In this document: positions 26,187-34,176 of the stretch, in pieces
How positions within the stretch are numbered: position 1 is the stretch's first letter
Layout of the letters: every line of letters begins with the position of its first letter
Assembly: GCF_029865925.1 (NCBI RefSeq)
Contig: NZ_JARXAI010000078.1
Coordinates: forward strand, 1-50,558
Reading direction: 5' to 3'
Source of the DNA: Sphingorhabdus sp.
GTDB taxonomy: Bacteria; Pseudomonadota; Alphaproteobacteria; Sphingomonadales; Sphingomonadaceae
Length of the DNA stretch: 50,558 nt
Made by a program: the position numbers and the translations under genes
The notes under the pieces: generated by a model
Seen by the model: the letters and a program-made list of their open reading frames with translations, nothing else
What the model was told of the DNA's origin: nothing
Databases searched by the model: none

Positions 26187-27124
26187 CCCTCGACCCAGTC
26201 ATTCTTGACCGGTTTAGAAGTGCCTTAGGCACTGTGCAGGTTGCCGAGGGAGACAGGCTGCTCTGCGCCGTTTCTGGTGGACCGGACAGCTTGGCCTTGC
26301 TTTTGCTGGCGCAGGCGGTGTTGCCTGGAAAATTGGTGGCTGCAACAGTTGATCATCGACTACGGCCAGAGGCAGCGGATGAGGCGCGATATGTCCACAG
26401 CGTTTGCGAGGCTTTGGGCGTTCCACATGTCATTCTGACACCAAATGCCGCCATAAGTGGCAATATCCAATCATCGGCGCGGGTGGCGCGTTATGCGTTG
26501 TTGGAACGCGCCGCTGATGCGGAAAACTGCAAATATATCGCCACCGCACACCATGCGGATGATCAATTGGAAACCCTGTTGATGCGGCTGGCAAGAGGCA
26601 GCGGCGTCGACGGATTATCCGCCATTCGGGCCCGCAATGGTCGCGTTGTCCGTCCACTTTTAGATTTTAGCAAGGCTGAGCTCATCGACATCTGCGCACA
26701 TGCTGCTGTGCAGACAGTCGATGATCCTAGCAACGCCAACGCAGCCTTTGACCGCGTCGCCATGCGGAACTGGCTGGCCAGCACGGCACATCCCTTTCGT
26801 ACCGACCGGGCGGGACGCACCGCAGCCGCTTTGGCCGAAGCAGCCGACGCCCTGACCTGGATGACGGGCGAGCTTGCGGAACACAGAATTACACGCGAAG
26901 CCGGCATGGTTTTTTGCGACGCGCAAGACCTACCGAATGCTTTGAGAAGGCGTCTTTTATTGCGCTGCCTTGAGGCGTTAGACCCCGACATTACGCCACG
27001 TGGCGACGCTATCGACCGATTGCTGATTGCCCTCACCGACATGCGCACCGCAACAATAGGCAACGTCAAATGCACGGGCGGAAAACAGTGGCAGTTTTCT
27101 ATCGCGCGCCCGCGGCGAACGTAA
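26177..27124 (+). CDS. tilS: tRNA(Ile)-lysidine synthetase TilS
   Basis: The product has 315 residues. The ATP pyrophosphatase P-loop SGGPDSLAL lies at about 33-41, followed by the HHADDQLETLLMRLARGSGVDGLS block. The enzyme joins lysine to C34 of tRNA-Ile2 so that it reads AUA; it is essential in most bacteria. The start is GTG at 26177, overlapping the cpoB end by ten bases. At 315 residues it is shorter than E. coli TilS (432), with little left of the C-terminal tRNA-binding domains, as in many short forms of the enzyme. Confidence 0.9.
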   Translation: MQVTLDPVILDRFRSALGTVQVAEGDRLLCAVSGGPDSLALLLLAQAVLPGKLVAATVDHRLRPEAADEARYVHSVCEALGVPHVILTPNAAISGNIQSSARVARYALLERAADAENCKYIATAHHADDQLETLLMRLARGSGVDGLSAIRARNGRVVRPLLDFSKAELIDICAHAAVQTVDDPSNANAAFDRVAMRNWLASTAHPFRTDRAGRTAAALAEAADALTWMTGELAEHRITREAGMVFCDAQDLPNALRRRLLLRCLEALDPDITPRGDAIDRLLIALTDMRTATIGNVKCTGGKQWQFSIARPRRT

Positions 27125-27197
27125 ACATCTACAGACTAGAAATTTGCCAATCCCTATATTGTCATTCACATATTCGCGCCTACATTAGCTTTGTATT

Positions 27198-27216
27198 CCC
27201 GCGCATTTTGTGCGGG
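27198..27216 (+). promoter_or_regulatory. Stem-loop in the ftsH leader
   Basis: CCCGCGC-ATTTT-GTGCGGG forms a seven-pair stem (one G-U) with a five-base loop, ending 18 bases before the ftsH start. It lies just upstream of the likely AAGG ribosome binding site (27225-27228). It could be a leader control element or a chance structure. Confidence 0.35.
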
Positions 27217-27233
27217 CGCTAATCAAGGCAGTG

Positions 27234-29183
27234 ATGATGAACGACGAACAAGAACCAAAAGGCAACCCGATGCTCCGCAATATGGCTATCTGGTCAGCGA
27301 TCATTGTGGCGCTTTTGCTTGTTGCCTCGATATTCAGCGGCTCCTCGGCGCCAACCAATGGCATCACCTATTCGTCTTTCCGCGACAAAGTTGAGGCAGG
27401 TGAAGTTAAGTCCGTTGCCATTGCGCCGGAGCGGATTACCGGCAAGCTTCAAAATGACGAAACTTTCGTCACTGTTCCGATTCCCAATGACACGAGCCTG
27501 TACCCCCTGCTTGATGAAAAGGGTGTGGTCGTAGAGGCGAAGGCAGAGGAACAACCAAGCCTCTTGCTGTTGTTGATTTATCAGGCGCTTCCGTTCCTGC
27601 TGATCTTGGGCATCGCATTCTTCGTTCTGCGCCAGATGCAAAAGGGTGGCGGCGCTGGCGGGGCAATGGGCTTTGGTAAGTCGAAAGCGAAATTGCTTAC
27701 TGAAAAGCATGGCAAGGTTACCTTTGACGATGTTGCCGGTATTGATGAGGCCCGCGATGAACTGCAGGAAATCGTAGAATTTCTGAAAGACCCGCAAAAG
27801 TTTAGCCGCCTCGGTGGTAAGATTCCAAAGGGCGCATTGCTCGTTGGTTCACCGGGTACAGGTAAGACTTTGCTGGCGCGTGCTATTGCAGGTGAGGCTG
27901 GCGTTCCGTTCTTCTCAATCTCGGGCTCTGACTTCGTTGAAATGTTCGTAGGCGTTGGCGCAAGCCGCGTGCGCGACATGTTTGGACAGGCGAAGAAAAA
28001 TGCGCCATGCATTGTCTTCATAGACGAAATCGATGCCGTAGGCCGCAGCCGTGGCGCAGGCCTTGGTAACCAAAATGACGAGCGCGAACAAACGTTGAAC
28101 CAATTGCTGGTCGAAATGGACGGTTTTGAAGCCAATGAAGGCATCATCATCGTTGCTGCCACCAACCGTCCCGACGTCCTTGACCCAGCCTTGTTGCGTC
28201 CCGGCCGTTTTGACCGTCAAGTTGTTGTTCCGCGCCCTGACATAGATGGCCGCGTTAAGATCCTCGAAGTGCACATGAGGAAGGTACCATTGGCTCCCGA
28301 CGTCGATGGGCGCGTGATCGCACGCGGAACCCCAGGTTTTTCGGGCGCTGACCTTGCAAACCTTGTGAATGAGGCGGCGTTGCTTGCCGCACGTCGCGGC
28401 AAACGCTTGGTCGCCATGCAAGAGTTTGAGGATGCCAAAGACAAGGTAATGATGGGCACCGAGCGTAAGTCCATGGTCATGACCGAAGACGAGAAGAAGA
28501 TGACGGCCTATCATGAGGCCGGCCATGCAATCGTCTCGATACACGAGGTCGCATCTGACCCAATACACAAGGCAACTATCATTCCACGTGGTCGCGCCTT
28601 GGGTATGGTCATGCGTCTGCCAGAGCGCGATAACTACAGCTACCACCGCGACAAAATGCACGCCAACCTGTCTGTATCGATGGGTGGCCGCGTGGCGGAA
28701 GAACTGATCTTTGGGTATGATAAGGTCAGCTCGGGCGCATCAAGCGACATTCAATATGCAACGAGCCTTGCGCGCGACATGGTCACGCAATGGGGCATGT
28801 CGGACGCCATGGGCCCCCTACAATATGAAGAGCGTCAGGAAGGCTATCTCGGTTATGGCATGTCGCAACGTTCGGCCATGTCTGACGAAACCGCACAGAA
28901 GATTGATGCAGAAATCCGTAAGCTGGTCGAGGGCGGTCATAAGCGTGCTACCGACCTTTTGACCGAACATAACAATCAATTGCACCTGCTGGCCAATGCG
29001 TTGCTTGAGTTCGAAACGCTCTCCGGCGAAGAGATTAACCAGTTGTTAGAAACAGGTAAATTTGAGCGGGATGACGGCAAGGTCATCAAGCCTTCGTCTA
29101 TCCCGACAGTTGGTACAGCGATACCTAAGGCAGGACGGGGCAAGTCCACGCCAGTTGGAGGCGCGACGCCCCAAGGCGCTTAA
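27234..29183 (+). CDS. ftsH: ATP-dependent zinc metalloprotease FtsH
   Basis: The product has 649 residues. Two N-terminal membrane segments flank a periplasmic domain; an AAA domain carries Walker A GSPGTGKT (Lys211), Walker B FIDEIDA and the second region of homology; the metalloprotease motif HEAGH is at 427-431. FtsH removes misfolded membrane proteins and regulatory proteins in the inner membrane. The ATG at 27234 ([10 protein letters not shown]) is preferred because it fits the family start and has AAGG five bases upstream; an in-frame GTG at 27210 lies inside the leader hairpin and is not favoured. Confidence 0.95.
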   Translation: MMNDEQEPKGNPMLRNMAIWSAIIVALLLVASIFSGSSAPTNGITYSSFRDKVEAGEVKSVAIAPERITGKLQNDETFVTVPIPNDTSLYPLLDEKGVVVEAKAEEQPSLLLLLIYQALPFLLILGIAFFVLRQMQKGGGAGGAMGFGKSKAKLLTEKHGKVTFDDVAGIDEARDELQEIVEFLKDPQKFSRLGGKIPKGALLVGSPGTGKTLLARAIAGEAGVPFFSISGSDFVEMFVGVGASRVRDMFGQAKKNAPCIVFIDEIDAVGRSRGAGLGNQNDEREQTLNQLLVEMDGFEANEGIIIVAATNRPDVLDPALLRPGRFDRQVVVPRPDIDGRVKILEVHMRKVPLAPDVDGRVIARGTPGFSGADLANLVNEAALLAARRGKRLVAMQEFEDAKDKVMMGTERKSMVMTEDEKKMTAYHEAGHAIVSIHEVASDPIHKATIIPRGRALGMVMRLPERDNYSYHRDKMHANLSVSMGGRVAEELIFGYDKVSSGASSDIQYATSLARDMVTQWGMSDAMGPLQYEERQEGYLGYGMSQRSAMSDETAQKIDAEIRKLVEGGHKRATDLLTEHNNQLHLLANALLEFETLSGEEINQLLETGKFERDDGKVIKPSSIPTVGTAIPKAGRGKSTPVGGATPQGA

Positions 29184-29201
29184 TTTCCGGCTATCATTCG
29201 C

Positions 29202-29238
29202 GGCCTCAACTCTTTAACCTTCGGGGTGAGAGAGTTGA
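29202..29238 (+). promoter_or_regulatory. Long stem-loop that would cover the ribosome binding site of the next gene
   Basis: CCTCAACTCT (29202-29211) pairs perfectly with AGAGTTGAGG (29229-29238) across a 17-base loop. The right arm holds GAGG, the likely Shine-Dalgarno sequence of the small exported-protein gene starting at 29249. It could block translation until opened, or serve as an attenuator or weak terminator of ftsH; the U-tract of a true terminator is missing. Confidence 0.4.
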
Positions 29239-29248
29239 GGTCACCAAT

Positions 29249-29614
29249 ATGAAATTCGCGTTGCTATTAGCAATCGGCGTGTTGCTAGCTGCAATCCCTG
29301 CAAATGCTATGGATGCAGAAACCTTTTTTATTAAAGCGGTTGCTTTGAAGAAAAAGGGTATGGGTGCCGTCTTTGCGAAGGATCTGAAGCCAATGATGAG
29401 GGTATTCGAGGCCGCCGCAAAAGCGGTCAAGGCTGAGAATGATGTCGCCAGAACAATCGGCGCCCCTTTATTATGCGAGCCCAAAAAAATATCGCCTGAC
29501 TGCAGATCAATTTATCAGCGAATTCAGTCGTATTCGCAAAGAGCGCAGACAAATACAATCGGTTCGCGATGCATGGCGCGAAATAGTCATCCGCCGTTTT
29601 CCCTGTTAACTTAA
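29249..29614 (+). pseudogene. Small exported protein with a frameshift at an A7 run
   Basis: The frame from ATG 29249 gives a signal peptide (about 1-20, ending ANA) and a lysine-rich helical segment (AETFFIKAVALKKKGMGAVFAKDLKPMM). At 29483-29489 there are seven A. As it stands, the frame continues into unlike sequence and stops at 29614. Deleting one A gives KKYRLTADQFISEFSRI...REIVIRRFPC and a stop at 29607-29609, which reads as a far better protein: helical, charged, and ending with the RRFPC found in similar sphingomonad secreted proteins. Function unknown. Causes may be a real mutation, a sequencing error at the homopolymer, or slippage; I cannot separate these. Confidence 0.65.
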
Positions 29615-29742
29615 ACGCAATAGGGATGGGCCGCCACACCGCCAGAAAAACAGCACCGCACATATGGAACCTGTGTCGGGCTATACGCTGAGCTTTTTGT
29701 ATGACCGCTCGTTTTTAGCGCCGACCCAGAAAGCCAAAAGAA

Positions 29743-29770
29743 AAGGCCCGGGCAAGCCGGGCCTTCTTTT
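29743..29770. terminator. Bidirectional intrinsic terminator between the small exported-protein gene and rpoZ
   Basis: The stem AAGGCCCGG (29743-29751) pairs with CCGGGCCTT (29757-29765) around a five-base loop, followed by CTTTT on the plus strand and, on the other strand, by a TTTTCTTTT stretch. It therefore can end rpoZ transcripts on the minus strand and the ftsH operon on the plus strand. Confidence 0.85.
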
Positions 29771-29790
29771 CAAATAGATTTAAGTGCAAA

Positions 29791-30135
29791 TTACCGATCG
29801 TAATCGCGCTGCATACCTGCACCGCGCGCCGGGGCAGCAGCCGTCAGGCGAAGTGCTTCGGCAGACAGGCTAATTGAGCCGACTGCATCTGCTTCTTCGT
29901 CCTCATCCACTTGGACCTTCTGCAGCGACTGCACGAGGCCTTCCTTCAGCTGGTCGGGACGGACAGTCTCTTCGGCGATTTCACGCAACGCAACGACTGG
30001 GTTTTTATCACGGTCGCGGTCAACGGTCAGTTCAGCGCCACCAGAGATTTCCCGCGCACGTTCGGCGGCAAGTAATACAAGGTCAAACCGGTTGGTGATC
30101 TTGTCGATGCAATCTTCAACAGTAACGCGTGCCAT
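29791..30135 (-). CDS. rpoZ: RNA polymerase omega subunit
   Basis: The product has 114 residues, [30 protein letters not shown], the classical omega start. Omega helps assemble and stabilise the core RNA polymerase. The ATG at 30135 has AGGAGCC upstream; an earlier in-frame codon is not favoured. The C-terminal half is rich in acid residues (DEDEEADAV) and is longer than in E. coli (91), which is usual in Alphaproteobacteria. A clear terminator follows. No spoT/relA gene is adjacent, unlike in E. coli. Confidence 0.93.
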   Translation of the reverse strand: MARVTVEDCIDKITNRFDLVLLAAERAREISGGAELTVDRDRDKNPVVALREIAEETVRPDQLKEGLVQSLQKVQVDEDEEADAVGSISLSAEALRLTAAAPARGAGMQRDYDR

Positions 30136-30256
30136 CTTGGCTCCTGATTCTTCGTAAATTTCGGGAAGTTGCTCGGGCCTAGAGATAACGGGCCAAAATG
30201 TCAATGAAAAGGGCGGGTCGCTTGCGGCATGCTGCGCAAAGCAGTAACATGGGCAT

Positions 30257-31438
30257 ATGACAGTGCAATCAGGCAGGCCCGACTTTCCCGGAACGCACTT
30301 TTACATTGCGGGCCACGATTTGCATGTGGTTCATTTGCCGCAAGATAGGCTGGACGCAGTATTGGGGCTCATCGCCCGCGCTAAAAAATCTATCCAGATG
30401 TTTTTCTATATGTTTGGCGATGATGCCACTGGCCGTGAGGTGCGTGACGCGTTGGTGGCTGCCGCAAACAATGGAGTGCACGTCCAGCTGATCATCGACA
30501 GTTTCGGATCGGGGAATGTAAGCGACCGTTTCTTCGATGCATTGGTTGAAGCCGGCGGCTGCTATCACTGCTTTAGTACGCGTAAAGGGCTTGGCTACAT
30601 CATCCGTAACCACCAGAAAATCTTGATCGCTGACAGCGCGCATGCGCTGGTCGGCGGCTTCAACATTACAGACGATTATTTTGGTCGGGCCGGGGACAAT
30701 AGCTGGGAAGATCTCGGCGTAATCTTATCGGGGGTCCAAGCGCAGAAACTAAGCGATTATTTCGAAGATTTGGCGCGTGCCTCCAACAATGGGAAAGTAC
30801 GATACCGCAGCATCCGCAATATCATCCACCAATGGCGTCCCGGCATCGGCCAAGTACAATGGCTTTTGGGTGGGCCGACAAACCGCATTTCGCCTTGGGC
30901 GATTACGTTCAAACGATCGCTTGAGGCTGGCAAAAGATTCGACATTGTGTCGGCCTATTTTTCGCCGTCACAAACCATATTGCGACGCCTTGCCAAGGCA
31001 GCCAAACACAATAAAGGGTCGCGTCTTGTCGTGGCGGGAAAGACAGACAATAATGCGACGATAGCGGCTGCGCGCTTGCTGTATCGCTATCTGATGCGGC
31101 GAAAGACCCGGATATTCGAATTTCAATCGCGCCCGCTCCACATGAAGCTAATGGTCATTGATGACACCGTCTATATCGGTTCGGCCAATTTGGACGTCCG
31201 CAGCATGTTCATCAATCTAGAAATCGTGGTGCGCATCAAAGATGGAGGCCTTGCGCTGCATATGCGTAAGTTAATTGACGAGCTGGTCACGCAATCAGAA
31301 GAACAAACTCGGATATTGTTGAAAGCACGGGACAGTTATTGGAGCCGGTTTAAGGCTGCTCTCGCCTATTTCCTGGTCAATTCGGTAGACTATACGATTG
31401 GCCGGCGGATCACATTCGGGCTAATCCGCAACAGATAA
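30257..31438 (+). CDS. Phospholipase D-like protein, cardiolipin synthase type
   Basis: The product has 393 residues. Two HKD motifs are present: HQKILIAD near the middle (about 121-128) and HMKLMVID near residue 295, each followed by the GG/GS-F/A-N stretch (GGFNI, GSANLD). These are the active sites of phospholipase D and bacterial cardiolipin synthases. No N-terminal membrane helices are seen, so it may be a ClsB/C-type enzyme or a true PLD. The gene abuts the opposite-strand methyltransferase gene with no spacer, suggesting a phospholipid-linked locus. Confidence 0.87.
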   Translation: MTVQSGRPDFPGTHFYIAGHDLHVVHLPQDRLDAVLGLIARAKKSIQMFFYMFGDDATGREVRDALVAAANNGVHVQLIIDSFGSGNVSDRFFDALVEAGGCYHCFSTRKGLGYIIRNHQKILIADSAHALVGGFNITDDYFGRAGDNSWEDLGVILSGVQAQKLSDYFEDLARASNNGKVRYRSIRNIIHQWRPGIGQVQWLLGGPTNRISPWAITFKRSLEAGKRFDIVSAYFSPSQTILRRLAKAAKHNKGSRLVVAGKTDNNATIAAARLLYRYLMRRKTRIFEFQSRPLHMKLMVIDDTVYIGSANLDVRSMFINLEIVVRIKDGGLALHMRKLIDELVTQSEEQTRILLKARDSYWSRFKAALAYFLVNSVDYTIGRRITFGLIRNR

Positions 31439-32065
31439 TCACTCTTTCCAGCCCCAGAAAAGGTGGCAGGGCAGAATATTCCAAAGCTCAAAACCCTTGT
31501 CAATTTTGGCGAAATGCGGTGCCATGAAGTCGCGGGCGCGGGCACGGTATTGATAAACCAAGAACGCACCGCCTGGCCGTATGGCCTTCGCCGTTTCTGC
31601 TGCGATCACCGGGCCAAGATTGTTCGGCAGCGTCGAAAACGGCAGACCTGACAATATGTAATCGGCGTGCGCGAAACCAAAACTTTGAATAATCTCATTC
31701 ACATCGGCGGCGGACCCGTGCACCGCAATGAAGCGGCTATAGCGGATGGTGTGGCGCAGATATGCAATAAAATCTTCGTTTAGGTAGATGACCAATAAGG
31801 TCGCATCGGGGCGTATCCGGTCCAACACAGGCTGGCAGAATGTGCCGATACCTGGACCATATTCCACAAACAATTTGGTATGGTCCCAATCAACAGGCGC
31901 GAGCATCTTTTTTACCGTCAGCGACGATGACGGTATGATCGATCCGACCATCACCGGATGTTTGATAAACCCTTTAAAGAAAATACCCCATGGACCAAAA
32001 AAGCGGTTGGTGCGGTTCTTAATGCGGTCGAGCATTGTCGTTTTAGTCAAGCTCAAGGATGTCAT
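31439..32065 (-). CDS. SAM-dependent methyltransferase similar to phospholipid N-methyltransferases (PmtA-like)
   Basis: The product has 208 residues. Motif I for SAM binding is VEYGPGIGTF, and a DYILSGLPFSTLP block suits a small class I methyltransferase acting on phosphatidylethanolamine or a similar lipid head group. The positively charged N-terminal segment followed by FGPWGIFFKGFIKHP suits membrane contact. Start at 32065 is chosen (MTSLSLTKTTML); an internal ATG at 32035 is a possible alternative. Neighbourhood with the phospholipase-D-like gene supports a phospholipid role, but the exact lipid is unproven. Confidence 0.72.
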   Translation of the reverse strand: MTSLSLTKTTMLDRIKNRTNRFFGPWGIFFKGFIKHPVMVGSIIPSSSLTVKKMLAPVDWDHTKLFVEYGPGIGTFCQPVLDRIRPDATLLVIYLNEDFIAYLRHTIRYSRFIAVHGSAADVNEIIQSFGFAHADYILSGLPFSTLPNNLGPVIAAETAKAIRPGGAFLVYQYRARARDFMAPHFAKIDKGFELWNILPCHLFWGWKE

Positions 32066-32169
32066 ATGATGGGTCCGGGGGAGGTTGTCACGAAACTGAC
32101 ATACGCGTAAAATGATGCCACGCATACAACTGCGTAAAGCAACTATCTGTTCCACCCAGCTTGCATTGC

Positions 32170-32520
32170 ATGACATATCAGTCTTATGCCGCCGTCATGG
32201 CAAAGCTAAGCTGTGGCATCATATCGGTTATTTTTGTGGCACAGCGCACCGGGCTGGACGCCGACGGTTATGCGCGCGCCGCAACAATGATGAATGAACT
32301 AGCCGCGCAGCAAGTGGGCTATGTGGGCATGGATACGGTGCGCGGATCAGATGGACTTGGCATAACCATAAGCTATTGGACGGACGAAGCGAGTGCGCAG
32401 GCATGGCGCGACCATCCAGAGCATGCCGCGATCCGCGATGCTGGCCGCGACCGTTGGTACAGTGATTACAGCCTGCACGTGGCTCAAGTTACGCGCAGCT
32501 ACGATTGGAAAAAGGCATGA
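32170..32520 (+). CDS. Antibiotic biosynthesis monooxygenase (ABM) domain protein, second copy
   Basis: The product has 116 residues from ATG 32170; a shorter version from 32197 is possible. The core is IISVIFVAQRT...GYARAATMMNELAAQQVGYVGMDTVRGSDGLGITISYW, then DHPEHAAIRDAGRDRWY, typical for YgiN/ABM-type cofactor-free monooxygenases (often named after the polyketide modifiers). It overlaps the following MFS gene by four bases (ATGA), so they are coupled. Confidence 0.83.
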   Translation: MTYQSYAAVMAKLSCGIISVIFVAQRTGLDADGYARAATMMNELAAQQVGYVGMDTVRGSDGLGITISYWTDEASAQAWRDHPEHAAIRDAGRDRWYSDYSLHVAQVTRSYDWKKA

Positions 32521-33821
32521 GTACAGTTCCAGCAATCCCTAACAGCCGCGTCGTCGTGCTGTTCCTCGTGATGCTTGTCGCTGCGGCGGGTAACACCGCC
32601 ATGCAATCTGCACTCCCCGCCATCGCCAGTGAGCTGGACATGCCCGATGTATGGGTCAGTCTGGCGTTCAGCTGGTCGGCTCTGTTATGGGTCATAACGG
32701 CACCAAAATGGGCGCGCCTATCGGACCGCCGGGGCCGCAAGCAATTGATGAGCATTGGCATCATCGGCTTCGTCGCCTCAATGGGGATGTGCGGACTGGT
32801 GCTGTGGCTTGGTCTTGCCGGAGTGATCGGGCCAGTTGTTACCTTCATCCTCTTTGCGTTATTCCGAAGCCTATACGGTGGATTTGGCTCCGCTGCGCCC
32901 CCCGCAGTGCAGGCTTATGTTGCCGCACGAACAGAGCGTGCAGAGCGCACCAAGGCCTTGTCGATGCTTGCATCGTCCTTCGGTGTTGGCACCGTCATCG
33001 GCCCTGCCACAGCGCATTATTTTCTCTTCCCGCCCTTTGGTCTTGCCGGGCCGCTGATCGTGTTTGCGGCGTTTGGGATCGGCGTACTGATCGCTTTGCA
33101 TGTTCAACTGCCGAACGATACGCCGCGGTTTGAAGCACGTGGGGATATCGCAGACTATCCCAGCTCGGCATCGATTAATGCGCCAGATTCCGAAGATGTT
33201 AAAGGGGAGGCCTTGGGAACGCCATCGCACGTTAAAGAGGTCCGATTGCCATGGCGCGACGGCAGAATGGCTCCTTGGCTGATCGCCGGGCTCGTTGGGG
33301 GCCATGCGCAGGCCATCATGCTTGGCGTTGTCGGTTTTCTCGTGCGCGACCGTCTTGGCCTGCATGACCGTCCATGGGAGGCAGTGCAGGCCAGCGGATC
33401 GGTTATGCTGATAGGTGCAATGGCAACCCTGCTGGCGCAATGGGGTCTCATCCCTATGTTGTCCCTTGCTGCGCGAAGCTCAGTATTACTGGGCGCTATA
33501 CTTGCGCTGGTTGGCATTGTTTTGACGGGGATTAGCCAAGACTTTTATAGCATCAGCACAGGCTTTGCGATTGCCTCGCTTGGATTCGGGCTGTTCCGTC
33601 CGGGCTTTACCGCCGGGGCTTCCTTAGCTGTACGACGGTATGAGCAAGGCGATGTCGCTGGCAAAATTGCCTCGATAAACGGCGCAGCCTATATATTCGC
33701 GCCAGCGGTCGGGGTTGCATTGTTCAATTATTGGGAACCGGCAACATTCATCCTGATCTCGGCGTCTTTGCTATTCTTGATCATTTGGGGACGGCGGGCA
33801 TTGGCCATGCCTGATATTTAG
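32517..33821 (+). CDS. MFS transporter
   Basis: The product has 434 residues with about 12 hydrophobic segments. The loop PKWARLSDRRGRKQLM is a close match to the MFS signature between helices 2 and 3 (GxxaDrxGrkxl). It is probably a multidrug or metabolite exporter; substrate unknown. The ATG at 32517 overlaps the ABM gene stop by four bases, so the pair might act on the same compound. The following 355 bases contain no plus-strand gene. Confidence 0.87.
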   Translation: MSTVPAIPNSRVVVLFLVMLVAAAGNTAMQSALPAIASELDMPDVWVSLAFSWSALLWVITAPKWARLSDRRGRKQLMSIGIIGFVASMGMCGLVLWLGLAGVIGPVVTFILFALFRSLYGGFGSAAPPAVQAYVAARTERAERTKALSMLASSFGVGTVIGPATAHYFLFPPFGLAGPLIVFAAFGIGVLIALHVQLPNDTPRFEARGDIADYPSSASINAPDSEDVKGEALGTPSHVKEVRLPWRDGRMAPWLIAGLVGGHAQAIMLGVVGFLVRDRLGLHDRPWEAVQASGSVMLIGAMATLLAQWGLIPMLSLAARSSVLLGAILALVGIVLTGISQDFYSISTGFAIASLGFGLFRPGFTAGASLAVRRYEQGDVAGKIASINGAAYIFAPAVGVALFNYWEPATFILISASLLFLIIWGRRALAMPDI

Positions 33822-33949
33822 ATATCATGGTTTAAATCAGGCACCGGCCTTATTATTCTGATGGGGGCAAGGTCCACACCCTGGGCCTGACCTGCAGCGG
33901 GCTTTGGAAGCTATTGCGAAGATTAGGGCTTACCACCCAGATTTTGGAC

Positions 33950-33976
33950 AAAAAAAGGGCCGACCGAAGTCGACCC
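33950..33976 (-). terminator. Intrinsic terminator on the minus strand with UUCG loop
   Basis: Eight-base arms 33957-33964 and 33969-33976 with one mismatch pair around a TTCG tetraloop (minus-strand reading); seven T follow at 33950-33956. On the plus strand the same sequence lacks a T-tract, so it does not serve the MFS gene. Confidence 0.7.
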
Positions 33977-34025
33977 TGAAAAAGTTTTTAGGAGAGGGTG
34001 CCTAAAAGGCTCATTCGGTTTGGCG
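33950..34025 (-). ncRNA. Candidate small regulatory RNA with a UUCG-loop terminator
   Basis: Read on the minus strand, an RNA of roughly 75-80 bases is suggested. Its 3' end is an intrinsic terminator: GGGTCGAC-TTCG-GTCGGCCC (33957-33976, one mismatch) followed by seven T. Before it lies a small hairpin GCCT-TTT-AGGC (34000-34010) and an open CCCTCTCC, which is complementary to typical Shine-Dalgarno sequences. A putative -35 TTGCAC (34055-34060) and -10 TAAATA (34032-34037), 17 bases apart, would start it near 34025. No minus-strand gene lies upstream to need this terminator. It resembles in layout the anti-SD small RNAs known in Alphaproteobacteria, but it is not a confirmed family member. 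Confidence 0.42.
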
Positions 34026-34040
34026 ACATTTTATTTATTG

Positions 34041-34081
34041 TGCAAGTGCGAACAGTGCAATGTCTGTTGCAAATGATGCAA
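34041..34081. repeat. Four TGCAA direct repeats in 41 bases
   Basis: TGCAA starts at 34041, 34056, 34068 and 34077, spaced 15, 12 and 9 bases. The last two also form the inverted repeat TTGCA-N5-TGCAA. The repeats overlap the proposed small RNA promoter. TGC-rich repeats of this sort are reported for PhaR-like regulators in Alphaproteobacteria, and phaZ in this window has a related TGC palindrome. Confidence 0.5.
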
Positions 34082-34105
34082 CTACAATTTATAAGTTTAG
34101 ACTGA

Positions 34106-34134
34106 ATTTCGCGGTATTTGTACGATAGCGAAAT
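34106..34134. promoter_or_regulatory. Inverted repeat upstream of lysR (possible LysR operator)
   Basis: ATTTCGC (34106-34112) and GCGAAAT (34128-34134) are perfect inverted repeats separated by 15 bases, centred about 57 bases before the lysR ATG. LysR-type regulators often bind such interrupted dyads between themselves and a divergent target. Here the divergent target would be the candidate small RNA. Confidence 0.4.
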
Positions 34135-34176
34135 CAGAAATTTTTTGTTGCAGTGCGACAAAATGAGGAGATGATA

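Larger units (their letters stand above)
33822..34176. other. Gene-free stretch between the MFS gene and lysR
   Basis: I see no protein gene here of acceptable quality. The left part (33822-33940) is plain intergenic sequence with a weak AGGC-ACCG-GCCT hairpin just after the MFS stop. The right part contains a minus-strand terminator, an exposed anti-Shine-Dalgarno-type stretch, four TGCAA repeats and an inverted repeat, described separately. Together they suggest a small RNA gene divergent from lysR. Confidence 0.6.

Noticed and set aside
33822-33940. Possible tRNA, 4.5S or 6S RNA in the gap after the MFS gene.
   Set aside because: No cloverleaf, no SRP-type conserved loop and no long closing stem could be traced.
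33998-34105. A 35-codon GTG frame on the plus strand after AGGAGAGG.
   Set aside because: The spacing from AGGAG to GTG is only three bases, the peptide looks random, and the AGGAGAGG is better explained as the complement of the anti-SD part of the candidate small RNA.
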